From NCBI GenBank assembly GCA_000403255.2, contig KE159595.1, positions 19,214 through 83,213 of the forward strand: DNA of 64,000 bases, given 5' to 3'. The notes below the pieces were generated by a model. The model did no database searches. It saw only the letters and a program-made list of their open reading frames with translations, and had not been told where the DNA came from. Position numbers and translations under genes: made by a program. Source of the stretch: Lachnospiraceae bacterium 3-1. Its GTDB lineage: Bacteria; Bacillota; Clostridia; Lachnospirales; Lachnospiraceae. Shown here piece after piece: positions 15,933-24,747 of this stretch; position 1 is the first letter of the stretch; the number at the start of each line of letters is the position of its first letter.

Positions 15933-16130
15933 ATGGCGAAAAATAAAACAGAGATTCATGTCACCACAGTATTTGACGGCGAGCTGGACGCTACGGACGT
16001 TTTCGTGAGCCTTATCGCACAGAAACACAGCAGAAAAACAGATAAAGAATATCTTGCTAAAGCACAAGAAATAGGGTATAATAAAGACGAGGTTCACAGT
16101 GACCGTGTTCCGTCTGGATTGTACGGGTAA
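15933..16130 (+). CDS. Small conserved protein preceding the recombinase
   Basis: A 65-residue protein (AKNKTEIHVTTVFDGELDAT, then DVFVSLIAQK, ending VPSGLYG). I recognise this as a frequent partner directly upstream of large serine recombinases in Lachnospiraceae elements, function unknown. TGGAGG lies ahead of the ATG. The recombinase promoter lies inside its 3' part. Confidence 0.65.
   Translation: MAKNKTEIHVTTVFDGELDATDVFVSLIAQKHSRKTDKEYLAKAQEIGYNKDEVHSDRVPSGLYG
16054..16082 (+). promoter_or_regulatory. Recombinase 2 promoter inside the small gene
   Basis: TTGCTA (16054-16059), 17-base spacer and TATAAT (16077-16082), 55 bases before the recombinase ATG. Confidence 0.6.
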
Positions 16131-16136
16131 ACGGTT

Positions 16137-17801
16137 ATGATGAACGGAATTGATTATGATGTGATTGGAACGGCACTTGCCGGGGGATTCCGGGCAGCTA
16201 TCTATTGCAGGCTGTCCAAAGACGATGACCTTGACGGGACGAGCGCCAGTATCGAGAACCAGCGAGATATGCTGGAAAAGTTCTGCGAGAAGCAGGGATG
16301 GGAGGTTACGGCAGTCTATCAGGACGACGGCTTCACCGGCCTGAACATGGAACGCCCCGACCTGAAACGGATGTTGAAAGCCATTGAGCGGAAGCAGATA
16401 AACCTTGTCATTACGAAGGATTTATCAAGGTTAGGACGGAACTACTTGCAGACCGGGCAGCTTATCGAGGACTTCTTCCCAAGGAACGGCGTGCGCTACA
16501 TCGCCATGAATGACGGTATCGACACCATGCGGGACAACAACGACATTGCGCCCTTCAAAAACATCCTGAATGAGATGTACAGCAAGGATATTTCCAAGAA
16601 AGTCCATTCTTCCTATGTGCTGAAGGCGCAGAAAGGCCAGTTCACCGGCTGCCTTGCCCCCTTCGGCTACCGGAAAGACCCGGAGGATAAAAACCGCCTG
16701 CTGGTGGACGAGGAAACCGCCCCGGTTGTCCGGCAGATTTTCGGGTATGCGCTGGACGGGCACGGCCCCAACTACATCCGGCGCAGGCTGGAGGAAGGGA
16801 AGCACCCCTGCCCCACATGGTGGAACCGGAAGCGGGGACACCGGAACATCCATACCAAATGGGAAAAGAAAGACCCGGAGAACGGGCGGTACGTCTGGGA
16901 CTTCTCCGTGATTAAGGAAATCCTGATGAACCCCGTCTACACCGGCGCAATCGCTTCCCAAAAGACCGAGTACCGCTTTAAAATCGGCACGATCCGGGAC
17001 AAGAAGCCGGAGGACTGGATTGTGGTGGAGGGGACGCATGAGCCGCTGGTAGACAAAAAGAGCTTCGCCATCGTGCAGGAAAAGCTGAAATCCCGCCAGC
17101 GACCGGGCAAGTCCGGGGAGCCGAGTATCTTTGCAGGGCTGCTCAAATGCGGCGAATGCGGGAAGTCGCTGACCATCCGCTACACCAACGCAAAGCACCC
17201 ACAGCAGATTTACTCCTGCAAGACCTACAATGCCTACGGGAAGCAGCACTGCACACAGCACCGGGTTGAGTTTGACACCCTCTATGCCCTTGTGCTGAAC
17301 AAAATCCGGGAGTGCGCCGCCGCTGCCCTGACCGACAGCGAAGCGGTGGCCGGACGGCTGACCGACACCTGCCAGGCCGAGCAGAAAGACCAGCGGGAAG
17401 CGATGGAACGCACCCTTGCCAAAGACGAAGAACGGATTGAAGTGCTGGAAAAGATGGTATTACGGCTTTATGAGGACATGGTAGCCGGACGAATCACAGA
17501 GGAAAACTTCGATCTCCTGCTGGAAAAGACGCAGAAGGAACAGGCAGAATTAAAAACCAAGGTTGAGGAAGGACGGAAACGCCTTGCCGATGAAATCCGG
17601 CTTGCCGTGGACGCAAGGCAGTGGGTGGAATCCATACAGGAGTACCGGGATATCACCGAGCTGGACGCTCCCACCCTGAACCGCCTGATTAAAGAAATCG
17701 TTGTCCATGAAACCATAGACAGCGACAAAACAAGACACATTTCTATCGAAATTCATTTTAATCTCAAACCCATACCGGAAGTGGAGCAGGTCACAGGCTG
17801 A
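16137..17801 (+). CDS. Large serine recombinase (TnpX-like), element 2
   Basis: A 554-residue protein. The resolvase domain has AIYCRLSKDDD (Ser27) and the LSRLGRNYLQ arginine block. The recombinase domain includes APFGYRKDPED. A zinc ribbon follows (CGECGK, then YSCKTYNAYGKQHCTQH), then a coiled coil and the DUF4368-type RLIKEIVVHE end. It presumably moves element 2. The ribosome site before ATG 16137 is weak. It shares the domain plan of the recombinases at 1719 and 35769 but is not a near-identical copy. Confidence 0.92.
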   Translation: MMNGIDYDVIGTALAGGFRAAIYCRLSKDDDLDGTSASIENQRDMLEKFCEKQGWEVTAVYQDDGFTGLNMERPDLKRMLKAIERKQINLVITKDLSRLGRNYLQTGQLIEDFFPRNGVRYIAMNDGIDTMRDNNDIAPFKNILNEMYSKDISKKVHSSYVLKAQKGQFTGCLAPFGYRKDPEDKNRLLVDEETAPVVRQIFGYALDGHGPNYIRRRLEEGKHPCPTWWNRKRGHRNIHTKWEKKDPENGRYVWDFSVIKEILMNPVYTGAIASQKTEYRFKIGTIRDKKPEDWIVVEGTHEPLVDKKSFAIVQEKLKSRQRPGKSGEPSIFAGLLKCGECGKSLTIRYTNAKHPQQIYSCKTYNAYGKQHCTQHRVEFDTLYALVLNKIRECAAAALTDSEAVAGRLTDTCQAEQKDQREAMERTLAKDEERIEVLEKMVLRLYEDMVAGRITEENFDLLLEKTQKEQAELKTKVEEGRKRLADEIRLAVDARQWVESIQEYRDITELDAPTLNRLIKEIVVHETIDSDKTRHISIEIHFNLKPIPEVEQVTG

Positions 17802-17853
17802 CCGCTCCCTCGCTCCGGGGGATTCTTAAAAACTCCATATATATTTCTTGACG

Positions 17854-17925
17854 TGCCGCCGCCCGCCAGAAAGCTGTATTGTTCCTACTAATTGGGGATA
17901 ACACAGTTGATGGCGGGCGGCGGTA
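17854..17925. repeat. 14-bp inverted repeat at the Maff2 junction
   Basis: TGCCGCCGCCCGCC (17854-17867) is perfectly inverted as GGCGGGCGGCGGTA without its last base and with preceding T (17911-17924), 42 bases apart. The right copy is coding sequence of Maff2 (AGGG). The left copy lies between it and the recombinase, so it may be a small inverted duplication made at insertion. Confidence 0.6.
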
Positions 17926-17978
17926 TTGTAATTGTGGCGCAGACGGTGATTCCACAGCTTACAACACTGTTCTCATAA
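17892..17978 (+). pseudogene. Maff2-type pilin gene, 3' remnant
   Basis: The last 28 codons read LGITQLMAGGGIVIVAQTVI, then PQLTTLFS and stop. This is the conserved C-terminal membrane segment of Maff2-family proteins, which sit between VirD4 and TrbL in CTn transfer operons and act as VirB2-like pilin. The frame has a stop just upstream (TAA 17889-17891) and no N-terminal part, so element 2 or a related event removed the 5' end. The missing half was not found in this window. Confidence 0.7.
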
Positions 17979-17981
17979 TTC

Positions 17982-18854
17982 ATGGGTGCGATCATTGACA
18001 AAATCACTGAATTTATAAAGGAAATGCTGCAAGGGTGGGTGCTTGACAACCTCGGCACGATGTTCACGGACGTGAATACAAAAGTGGGCGAGATTGCCGG
18101 GGAAGTCGGGCAGACACCCAGCGCATGGAATGGGAGTATTTTTTCCATGATCCGGAACCTTTCAGAGAATGTCATGATACCCATAGCGGGGCTTATCATC
18201 AGCGCAATCCTGTGTTATGAACTGATAACAATGGTAATGGACAAAAACAATATGCACGAGGTAGGGAGCGAGTTCTTTTTCCGCTACCTCGTGAAAGCGT
18301 GTATCGCCGTGATGTTACTCAGCAAGACTTTTGACATCACGATGGCGGTTTTCGATGTGGGCAACCATATCGTGACCAATGCGGCGGGCGTCATATCAGG
18401 CTCCACGAGCATTGACGTGACGTCCACGCTTACCACCATGTTCAACAACCAGCTTTCCACTATGGGCATTGGCGAACTGATCGGGCTTGGGATAGAAACC
18501 ATGATCGTCAGCTTGTGTATGAAAATCATGTCCGTCCTCATCACCGTCGTTTTATATGGGCGCATGATAGAGATATACCTTTATATTTCAGTGGCTCCGG
18601 TTCCCTTTGCCACTTTGAGCAACCGGGAATGGGGCAGCATCGGCAACAATTATATCAAAGGGCTTTGCGCCCTTGCGTTTCAGGGATTTTTCATTATGGT
18701 CTGCGTGGGCATCTATTCGGTACTCGTTGCCAGTGTTGCGGTGGCGGGCAACCTGCACACGGCGCTCTGGTCGGTGGCGGCATATACCGTTATCCTTTGC
18801 TTCAGCCTGTTCAAGACAGGTTCGCTCAGTAAAAGTGTGCTGAATGCCCATTAG
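17982..18854 (+). CDS. TrbL/VirB6-like conjugative transfer membrane protein
   Basis: A 290-residue protein with an amphipathic start (IDKITEFIKEMLQGW) and at least five hydrophobic segments: VMIPIAGLIISAILC near residue 65, ACIAVMLL, LCMKIMSVLITVVLY, GFFIMVCVGIYSVLVASVAV and a final SVAAYTVILCFSLF. VAPVPFATL between them is typical of this family. It forms the inner-membrane channel of the type IV system. It begins 3 bases after the Maff2 remnant and precedes PrgI and VirB4. Confidence 0.88.
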   Translation: MGAIIDKITEFIKEMLQGWVLDNLGTMFTDVNTKVGEIAGEVGQTPSAWNGSIFSMIRNLSENVMIPIAGLIISAILCYELITMVMDKNNMHEVGSEFFFRYLVKACIAVMLLSKTFDITMAVFDVGNHIVTNAAGVISGSTSIDVTSTLTTMFNNQLSTMGIGELIGLGIETMIVSLCMKIMSVLITVVLYGRMIEIYLYISVAPVPFATLSNREWGSIGNNYIKGLCALAFQGFFIMVCVGIYSVLVASVAVAGNLHTALWSVAAYTVILCFSLFKTGSLSKSVLNAH

Positions 18855-18898
18855 CCAGACCGGAATTTTAATAACAGCAGGAAGGAGGAAATGCCGGA

Positions 18899-19330
18899 AT
18901 GAAATCATTTCCGGCCAGAATGCTTATGGCAATATCGGTAGCAGTGCCAAAAAATTTAAGCGGCATCAAGACAAAGGTGGCGATGAACCTTACCAAACGC
19001 CAGCTTATCTGCTTCGGCGGCGCAGCGGCTGTGGGAATCCCTTTTTACCTTGTGACAAAAGGCGTATTGGGAACACAGGCTTCGGCGCTCATCATGGTAG
19101 CGCTCATGCTGCCGTTTTTCTTTTTGGCAATGTATGAAAAAGACGGGTTCCCGGCAGAGAAGATTCTGTACTTCATGGTACGGCAGAAGCTGCTCACGCC
19201 GGGGATTCGCCCTTATAAATCGGAAAACCTCTACAAGCAGTTGGAGGAACGGGAGAAATTAAAGAAGGAGGTGCGTTATCTTGAAGAAAAAGCCGCAGGG
19301 CAGCAAAGCCACGCCAAAAACGGGGCTTAA
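18899..19330 (+). CDS. PrgI/VirB3-like transfer protein
   Basis: A 143-residue protein with the PrgI signature VPKNLSGIKTKVAMNLTKRQ and two adjacent membrane helices (LICFGGAAAVGIPFYLV and ALIMVALMLPFFFLAMY). A basic cytoplasmic tail ends in coiled coil. PrgI anchors VirB4 at the membrane. AAGGAGG at about 18882 lies 10 bases before ATG 18899. The 3' end overlaps the VirB4 start by 50 bases. Confidence 0.88.
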   Translation: MKSFPARMLMAISVAVPKNLSGIKTKVAMNLTKRQLICFGGAAAVGIPFYLVTKGVLGTQASALIMVALMLPFFFLAMYEKDGFPAEKILYFMVRQKLLTPGIRPYKSENLYKQLEEREKLKKEVRYLEEKAAGQQSHAKNGA

Positions 19331-21746
19331 TTTTTCAGAGAAGAAACGGTTACGGGAGCTAAAAAACACCCTTGCCGGGAATGACAGAAAACAGGAAAAG
19401 CCGGACACGGCGCAGAAAACAATCACATTCAAAAAGATGTACCGTGACGGCATCTGCCAGGTGGCTTCCGGCTGTTACACAAAGATGGTCGAGTTTTTTG
19501 ACATCAACTATGACCTTTTGGAGATAGAGGATCAGGGCGAGATTTTAGAGCAGTACAGCAGGCTCATCAATTACTTTGACCCGTCCATACGGTTTGAGCT
19601 GTTTTTGTTCAACAGGCAGGTCAACGAGCAGACGCTGATAGACCAGTTTGACATTCCTCTGCAGGGCGATGATTTTGACGACATTCGTGAGGAATACACG
19701 GAGATGTTGAAGAAACAGGCGGCAAAGGGGAATAACGGGATTATTAAATCAAAATACCTTATTTTTGGCATTGAGTGTAAGGGGTACAAGGAGGCAAAGG
19801 CGAAACTGGGCAGCATAGAAGCCGATGTTATAAAGAATTTCCTAAACCTCGGCACCCATGCCAGAAGCCTTGACGGGAAGGAGCGCCTGCGTGTCCTGCA
19901 TGAGTATTTCAAACAGGACACAATGGAGCCTTTCCGTTTTTCTTTTAAGGAACTGTCGGAGTCGGGAAAGAGCGTAAAGGACTACATAGCTCCTCCGGGG
20001 TTTGACTTCCGTTACCCAAGCCGCTTTAAGTCGGGGAGGATGTACGGGAGCGTCCATTATCTCGACATCATTGCGCCCAGGTTCAATGACGAGCTGTTAA
20101 AGAAGCTCCTTGACATTGATGATAACCTGACGATCACGCTCCATATGCAGACGATGGATCCGGTAAAGGCAATCAAGATGTTAAAAGGGGCGCTCACCAA
20201 TATCCAGAAAATGAAGATCGAGGAACAGAAGAAGGCAGTACGCTCCGGTTATGACATGGATATACTGCCCACGGACATTATCACTTACGAAAAAGACACT
20301 TTGGAACTGCTTGACGATCTGAACACCAGCAACCAGAAAATTCTCAAAGTGACTTTCCTCATTACCTGCTATGGCAGGAGCAAGCGGGCGTTAGAGAACA
20401 TCACGCAGCGGGTGTCAGGCATTATCCAGCAGGCGAACTGCAACCTGCGGTGCTTGCAGTATTTACAGGAGCAGGGGTTGATGGCGAGTGCGCCCATTGG
20501 CTGCAACGATACGGGGATTGAGCGTGTGCTGACTACAAAAAGTACGGCGATTTTGGTTCCGTTCTGTACGCAGGAGCTTTTCATGCCTGCCCCGGCAATC
20601 TACTATGGCCTGAACGCACTCAGCAACAACATGATCATGGCAGACCGGAAAAAGCTGCGGACACCCAACGGGGTAATCCTCGGCACACCCGGCTCCGGGA
20701 AGTCCTTTTCCGCAAAGAGGGAGATTTTATCCTGTTTCCTTATGACGGAGGACGATATTATTGTCTGTGACCCGGAAGGAGAGTATTTTGCCCTTGTAGG
20801 CGCTCTGAACGGGCAGGTGGTAAGGCTTGCCACCAATTCAAAAGACTATCTGAATCCGATGGATATCCAGCTTTCCCATAAGAATGACCGGGAAGCGTTA
20901 AAGCTGAAATCGGATTTTATCATTACCCTGTGTGATCTGATCGCCGGAGGGAAAAACGGTCTGGAGAATGACGAAAAGGGCATCATCGACACCTGCATCA
21001 AGCATATCTATGATGATTATTTTGAAAATCCCATGCCGGAGAATATGCCCATACTGGAAGATTTATATAACGCCCTGTTAAAGTATGAGCCGAAGGACGT
21101 TGCGCCGGAATTACGGCAGGAAGCGAAGAAAAAGGCGGTGCGGATCGCCAACAGCCTTGTGCTGTATGTGCATGGCTCTCAGAATTATTTCAACCACCGC
21201 ACAAACGTGGATTCCCAGAACCGTATCATGTGCTTTGACATCAGGGATTTGGGAAACCAGCTCAAAGAGCTTGGGATGCTGATCGTGCAGGATGCGGTCT
21301 GGAACAGGGTATCGCAGAACCGGGAGAGGAAGATCGCCACAAGGTACTATTGTGATGAATTCCATTTGCTTTTAAAGGAAAGGCAGACAGCAATCTATTC
21401 CGTGGAGATCTGGAAAAGGTTCCGGAAATGGGGCGGCATACCTACAGGATTGACGCAGAACGTGGGCGATTTTTTGAAATCGGAGGAAATCGAGGGGATA
21501 CTCGGTAACTCCGATTTTGTCTACCTGCTGAACCAGAATGCAAAAGACCAGGCGATACTTGCCGACAAGTTGGGGCTGTCGGAGAAGCAGCTTGCCCATG
21601 TGACCAACTCCGAGCCGGGAAGCGGGCTTATCCTGTTTGACAACGTGGTAATCCCATTCGTGGATAAGTACCCGTCCGACACAAAGACATTCAGGGTGAT
21701 GAACACAAAACCGGAGGAAAGCGTGAAACAGGGGGAAAAAGAGTGA
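19281..21746 (+). CDS. VirB4-type conjugation ATPase
   Basis: An 821-residue ATPase that powers the secretion channel. Walker A is TPGSGKSFSA (Lys474) and Walker B is YYCDEFHLLL (Asp692-Glu693). The N-terminal half has the CagE/TrbE pattern, and SEPGSGLILFDN near the end is a usual VirB4 motif. The start is TTG 19281, set by AAGGAGGTG at 19265-19273; no suitable ATG exists. Length and position after PrgI match Tn1549-type elements. Confidence 0.93.
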   Translation: MKKKPQGSKATPKTGLNFSEKKRLRELKNTLAGNDRKQEKPDTAQKTITFKKMYRDGICQVASGCYTKMVEFFDINYDLLEIEDQGEILEQYSRLINYFDPSIRFELFLFNRQVNEQTLIDQFDIPLQGDDFDDIREEYTEMLKKQAAKGNNGIIKSKYLIFGIECKGYKEAKAKLGSIEADVIKNFLNLGTHARSLDGKERLRVLHEYFKQDTMEPFRFSFKELSESGKSVKDYIAPPGFDFRYPSRFKSGRMYGSVHYLDIIAPRFNDELLKKLLDIDDNLTITLHMQTMDPVKAIKMLKGALTNIQKMKIEEQKKAVRSGYDMDILPTDIITYEKDTLELLDDLNTSNQKILKVTFLITCYGRSKRALENITQRVSGIIQQANCNLRCLQYLQEQGLMASAPIGCNDTGIERVLTTKSTAILVPFCTQELFMPAPAIYYGLNALSNNMIMADRKKLRTPNGVILGTPGSGKSFSAKREILSCFLMTEDDIIVCDPEGEYFALVGALNGQVVRLATNSKDYLNPMDIQLSHKNDREALKLKSDFIITLCDLIAGGKNGLENDEKGIIDTCIKHIYDDYFENPMPENMPILEDLYNALLKYEPKDVAPELRQEAKKKAVRIANSLVLYVHGSQNYFNHRTNVDSQNRIMCFDIRDLGNQLKELGMLIVQDAVWNRVSQNRERKIATRYYCDEFHLLLKERQTAIYSVEIWKRFRKWGGIPTGLTQNVGDFLKSEEIEGILGNSDFVYLLNQNAKDQAILADKLGLSEKQLAHVTNSEPGSGLILFDNVVIPFVDKYPSDTKTFRVMNTKPEESVKQGEKE

Positions 21747-21978
21747 AAATCGGGTTGATTGACGTGGACGGACACCGTTTCCCCAACCTGTGCCTGATGA
21801 AGCTGTCCGCTTACCATAAGGCAAGGGGCGATACGGTGGAATGGTACGATGATAAAAAGCATTATGACCTTGTTTATATGAGCAGGGTGTTTACAGACAC
21901 TTATTCCAAAGATTATGCGGGGAGCGTAAAGGCTTACCATGTCATAAAAGGCGGCACAGGGTATGGTCTTGACAATAA
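21743..21978 (+). pseudogene. Radical SAM-like protein, 5' part, split by IS
   Basis: It starts with GTG 21743, overlapping the VirB4 stop by four bases. The N-terminus (KIGLIDVDGHRFPNLCLMKL) looks like the cobalamin-binding-like domain of some radical SAM proteins, with YDDKKHYDLVYMSRVFT following. The frame runs into the IS at DNK. Joining across the IS gives DNKLPDIVEHTHPDYGLYP, so the break is precise and the reading frame is preserved. Confidence 0.8.
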
Positions 21979-23282
21979 GGAATTGTGCAAAAATAAATTT
22001 ACACTTTCATCCATTGACAATTACCTTCTGGGTTTGATTACATAGTTCCAGTTTCCCAAAATCTCACAGGGAAACAATTGTATTTTTGTAAATTCTTCAT
22101 CTGTGACCTTACGTTTCAGTTCGTATTTGTTTGTATCGACCTGACATTTTACTTTCAGGCCTTTGGCAGTAGTAGTTCCTGATATCAGATTCACGACAGT
22201 TTCTATATCAACCAGCGGCTGACCCTGCCAGGTTTTCGTTATATAGCAGAAAAGCCGGTGCTCTATCTTATTCCACTTTGATGTGCCAGGCGGAAAATGT
22301 GATACATGGATCTCAAGGCCGGTATAATCTGCAAGCTGCTGCAGCTCATATTTCCAAAGATGCAGACGGCTGCCATTGCTTCCCCCATTGTCACAGTTGA
22401 TGTAGATCCTGTCTGCTTCCGGAAAAGTCCGGCTCCCTATACATGTCCACCAGCGGAGTATGCTTTCCGCAGCAAATTCTGCAGTATCATGGTCAGTGCC
22501 AAGGTTGACAAATCCTGTGTTGTCATTCAATACGTATACGCCGTAGGGGGCAACCTTGCCGAGTTCCGGGATTGGGAAGTCATGGTCCAGAACCTTACGT
22601 GGATCCTTTGTTTTTCTGTATTCCTCTCCGTTGTTCTTGAAATTGCCGATATTCTCCTTTTTCTTTGCATCGACAGAAATCACTGGCAGCCCCTTTTCAA
22701 GAAAATCGGCAGCTTTGCTGTTTATGAATTCAAACTGCTCATTCCTGTCAGGATGGGGTTCGCCAACCTGGAGCATTTTCTGGTTTGCCTGTTTGCTGTA
22801 CCCCAGTTTTTCCAGAATGCTGCTGACAGAGCGGAAGCTGATGTCTATATGAAATTTTTCGGCAAGGATATCCTGGATCTTCCGCAGGCTGAGGGTCGTA
22901 TAAGACAGTACTTTTTGGGGGTCTCCATAGGTACTGCCGTCCACAATTTCCTGTATATGCCTTTCGATATCTGGGATGTTGTCCTGGAGTTTTTTCCGGC
23001 CAGCCCCCTGGAGCCGCATTTTTTCCTTCCGCTCAATCGGCTCGCCGCTGTCAATCTCTTTAAGCCCCTGCCTTATGGTGTAAGGGGCAACACCGCTTAG
23101 CCTGCTCACGGTGGAGATTCCGCCCCTTCCGTATGTTTTTGCTTCCGCAGCAAGAAATATGCGCCGCTGCCTCTCATCAAGTAATGGCAGCATAATACGA
23201 ATTCGTTCTTCCATGGTCATACCTCCGTATGACCATTATACCATATATTGCCAAAACAGTAAATTTATTTTTGCACAGTTCC
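21979..23282. mobile_element. ISAzo13-family insertion sequence, complete
   Basis: A 1304-bp IS. Terminal inverted repeats of 24 bases begin GGAATTGTGCAAAAATAAAT on the left (21979-22002) and GGAACTGTGCAAAAATAAAT inverted on the right (23259-23282), one mismatch. The trinucleotide TAA flanks both ends (21976-21978 and 23283-23285) as a target duplication. It carries one transposase on the minus strand. Confidence 0.92.
22021..23214 (-). CDS. ISAzo13-family DDE transposase
   Basis: A 397-residue transposase. The N-terminal HTH region includes STVSRLSGVAPYTIRQGL. Catalytic signature blocks are VISVDAKKKENIGNFKNNG, FVNLGTDHDTAEFAAESILR, INCDNGGSNG and PPGTSKWNKIEHRLF, giving the DDE triad of ISAzo13. 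The second Met codon (23214) is used because GGAGG lies 7 bases before it, whereas it abuts the first Met. The gene appears intact. Confidence 0.9.
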   Translation of the reverse strand: MEERIRIMLPLLDERQRRIFLAAEAKTYGRGGISTVSRLSGVAPYTIRQGLKEIDSGEPIERKEKMRLQGAGRKKLQDNIPDIERHIQEIVDGSTYGDPQKVLSYTTLSLRKIQDILAEKFHIDISFRSVSSILEKLGYSKQANQKMLQVGEPHPDRNEQFEFINSKAADFLEKGLPVISVDAKKKENIGNFKNNGEEYRKTKDPRKVLDHDFPIPELGKVAPYGVYVLNDNTGFVNLGTDHDTAEFAAESILRWWTCIGSRTFPEADRIYINCDNGGSNGSRLHLWKYELQQLADYTGLEIHVSHFPPGTSKWNKIEHRLFCYITKTWQGQPLVDIETVVNLISGTTTAKGLKVKCQVDTNKYELKRKVTDEEFTKIQLFPCEILGNWNYVIKPRR

Positions 23283-23285
23283 TAA

Positions 23286-23961
23286 GCTGCCGGATATTGT
23301 GGAGCATACGCACCCGGACTATGGGCTGTACCCGCAGTTTGCAGGCACAGCCTACGGCTTCCTTTCCAGAGGATGCCCCCGTGGGTGCGGGTTCTGCATT
23401 GTGGGGGAGAAGGAGGGCAGAAAGACGGTTGCGGTAGCTGACCTGGATGAATTTTGGGGCGGCGAAAAAGAGATCAAGCTCCTTGACGCCAATATTTTAG
23501 CCTGCCCGGATTGGGAGAGGCTTTTAGGGCAGCTTGCGGACAGCGGGGCGGAGGTGGACTTTACGCAGGGGCTGGATGTACGGCTGGTTACGCCGGAAAA
23601 GGTGGCGTTATTGAATAAAATCCATACAAAAATGCTGCATTTCGCATGGGATAACCCGGAAGATGACCTGATACCGTATTTCAAGAAGTTTTTAGAACTG
23701 ACAACAGTAAAGGACAAGCGGAAAAGGCGTGTCTACGTCCTTACCAACTACGGCAGCACCCATGAACAGGATTTATACCGTATCTATACTTTGCGTGATA
23801 TGGGGTATGACCCGTATGTAATGGTGTATGAAAAGCCAACTGCGCCGGAGGAAACACGGAGGATGCAGAGATGGGTAAATAACAAATGGCTGTTCTACTC
23901 CGTGAAAGATTTTAAGGATTATGAGCCAGGCGGTTATAGAAAAATGAAAGGGGAGAAATGA
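23286..23961 (+). pseudogene. Radical SAM-like protein, 3' part
   Basis: Continues after the IS in the correct frame. The iron-sulfur motif is SRGCPRGCGFCIVG (Cys-x3-Cys-x2-Cys). Later blocks FTQGLDVRLVTPEKVALLNK, FAWDNPED and VYVLTNYG are radical SAM core strands. In the ICE it lies between virB4 and a DNA methylase. I know such proteins occur in CTn elements but not what they modify. Excision of the IS would restore a protein of about 303 residues. Confidence 0.82.
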
Positions 23962-24003
23962 GCCACGGATAAAGAAATAAAACTGCAGAATTACATTTAC
24001 TGC

Positions 24004-24747
24004 ATGGACTGTATGGATTTGATGCGGCATCTTGCGGACAGTGCAGTATCCATGATACTGACTGACCCTCCCTATGGAATTTCCTACCAAAACAACTTTA
24101 CAAGAAAACGGCATGAGATTTTAGCGGGGGATTGCGGAATGGACTATGAGAAATTCGCAAGGGAAAGCTACCGTATTTTAGCGGAAAATGCCCATGCTTA
24201 TTTTTTTACACGTTTTGACTGCTACTCGTATCATTATGAGTGCCTGAAAAATGCGGGATTTCATATAAAAAACTGCATGGTGATTGAAAAGGGAACAGTT
24301 GGAGGGATTGGAGATCTGCAGGGAAGTTACGCAAACAATTCTGAATGGATTATCTTTTGCCAAAAAGGAAGGCGTATTTTTAACCATACCACATTACTGG
24401 AAAATAAAAAGAAAGAGGGAAAGCAATTCCACAGGGGAAGGGAACTAAGCAAAAGATATAAAACGAGATTCAATTCCTGCTGGTTTGGGGAGGAATATCC
24501 AAAAGCCACCTATAATTCCACATGGCAGAAGAAAAACCAGATATACCACCCGACAATCAAAAATGTGGAACTTCTGTCATGGCTGATACAGATTTCAAGC
24601 CTGCCGGGGGAATTGATTTTTGATGGTTTTATGGGAACAGGAAGCACAGCGATTGCGGCAATCAGGACAAAAAGGGATTTTTTAGGTGCGGAGATTAACA
24701 GTGAATATCATCAGACCGCAATTAAGAGAATCATGGAGGAATGTTAA
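24004..24747 (+). CDS. DNA methyltransferase (beta-class N4/N6), first copy
   Basis: A 247-residue enzyme. The catalytic motif is LTDPPYGISY near the N-terminus and the AdoMet motif FDGFMGTGSTAIAA is near the C-terminus, the beta-class order. The open frame extends upstream to about 23962 with plausible residues (DKEIKLQNYIYCMD) but has no start codon there. ATG 23958, with a good ribosome site, is out of frame by one base: an extra G near 23967 would explain this. Either ATG 24004 is used or the gene carries a frameshift. It probably protects element DNA from restriction. Confidence 0.8.
   Translation: MDCMDLMRHLADSAVSMILTDPPYGISYQNNFTRKRHEILAGDCGMDYEKFARESYRILAENAHAYFFTRFDCYSYHYECLKNAGFHIKNCMVIEKGTVGGIGDLQGSYANNSEWIIFCQKGRRIFNHTTLLENKKKEGKQFHRGRELSKRYKTRFNSCWFGEEYPKATYNSTWQKKNQIYHPTIKNVELLSWLIQISSLPGELIFDGFMGTGSTAIAAIRTKRDFLGAEINSEYHQTAIKRIMEEC

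Larger units (their letters stand above)
7539..17850. mobile_element. Mobilizable element 2 (rep-mob-primase-recombinase), ends approximate
   Basis: A coherent set of repressor, RepA-type initiator, DUF3847, TTRAP-like, relaxase, primase, VapE and serine recombinase, with AT-rich cargo at 10733-11867. The right end must lie between the recombinase stop and the Maff2 remnant at 17892, because Maff2 is cut there. The left end was not identified and could be anywhere from about 7.5 to 8.9 kb, or further left if the neighbouring cargo belongs to it. Confidence 0.55.

Noticed and set aside
16431..17261. 276-codon minus-strand frame
   Set aside because: Antisense shadow of serine recombinase 2 with no ribosome site or domain.
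22306..23100. 264-codon plus-strand frame inside the IS
   Set aside because: It is the antisense of the ISAzo13 transposase, which carries the real motifs.
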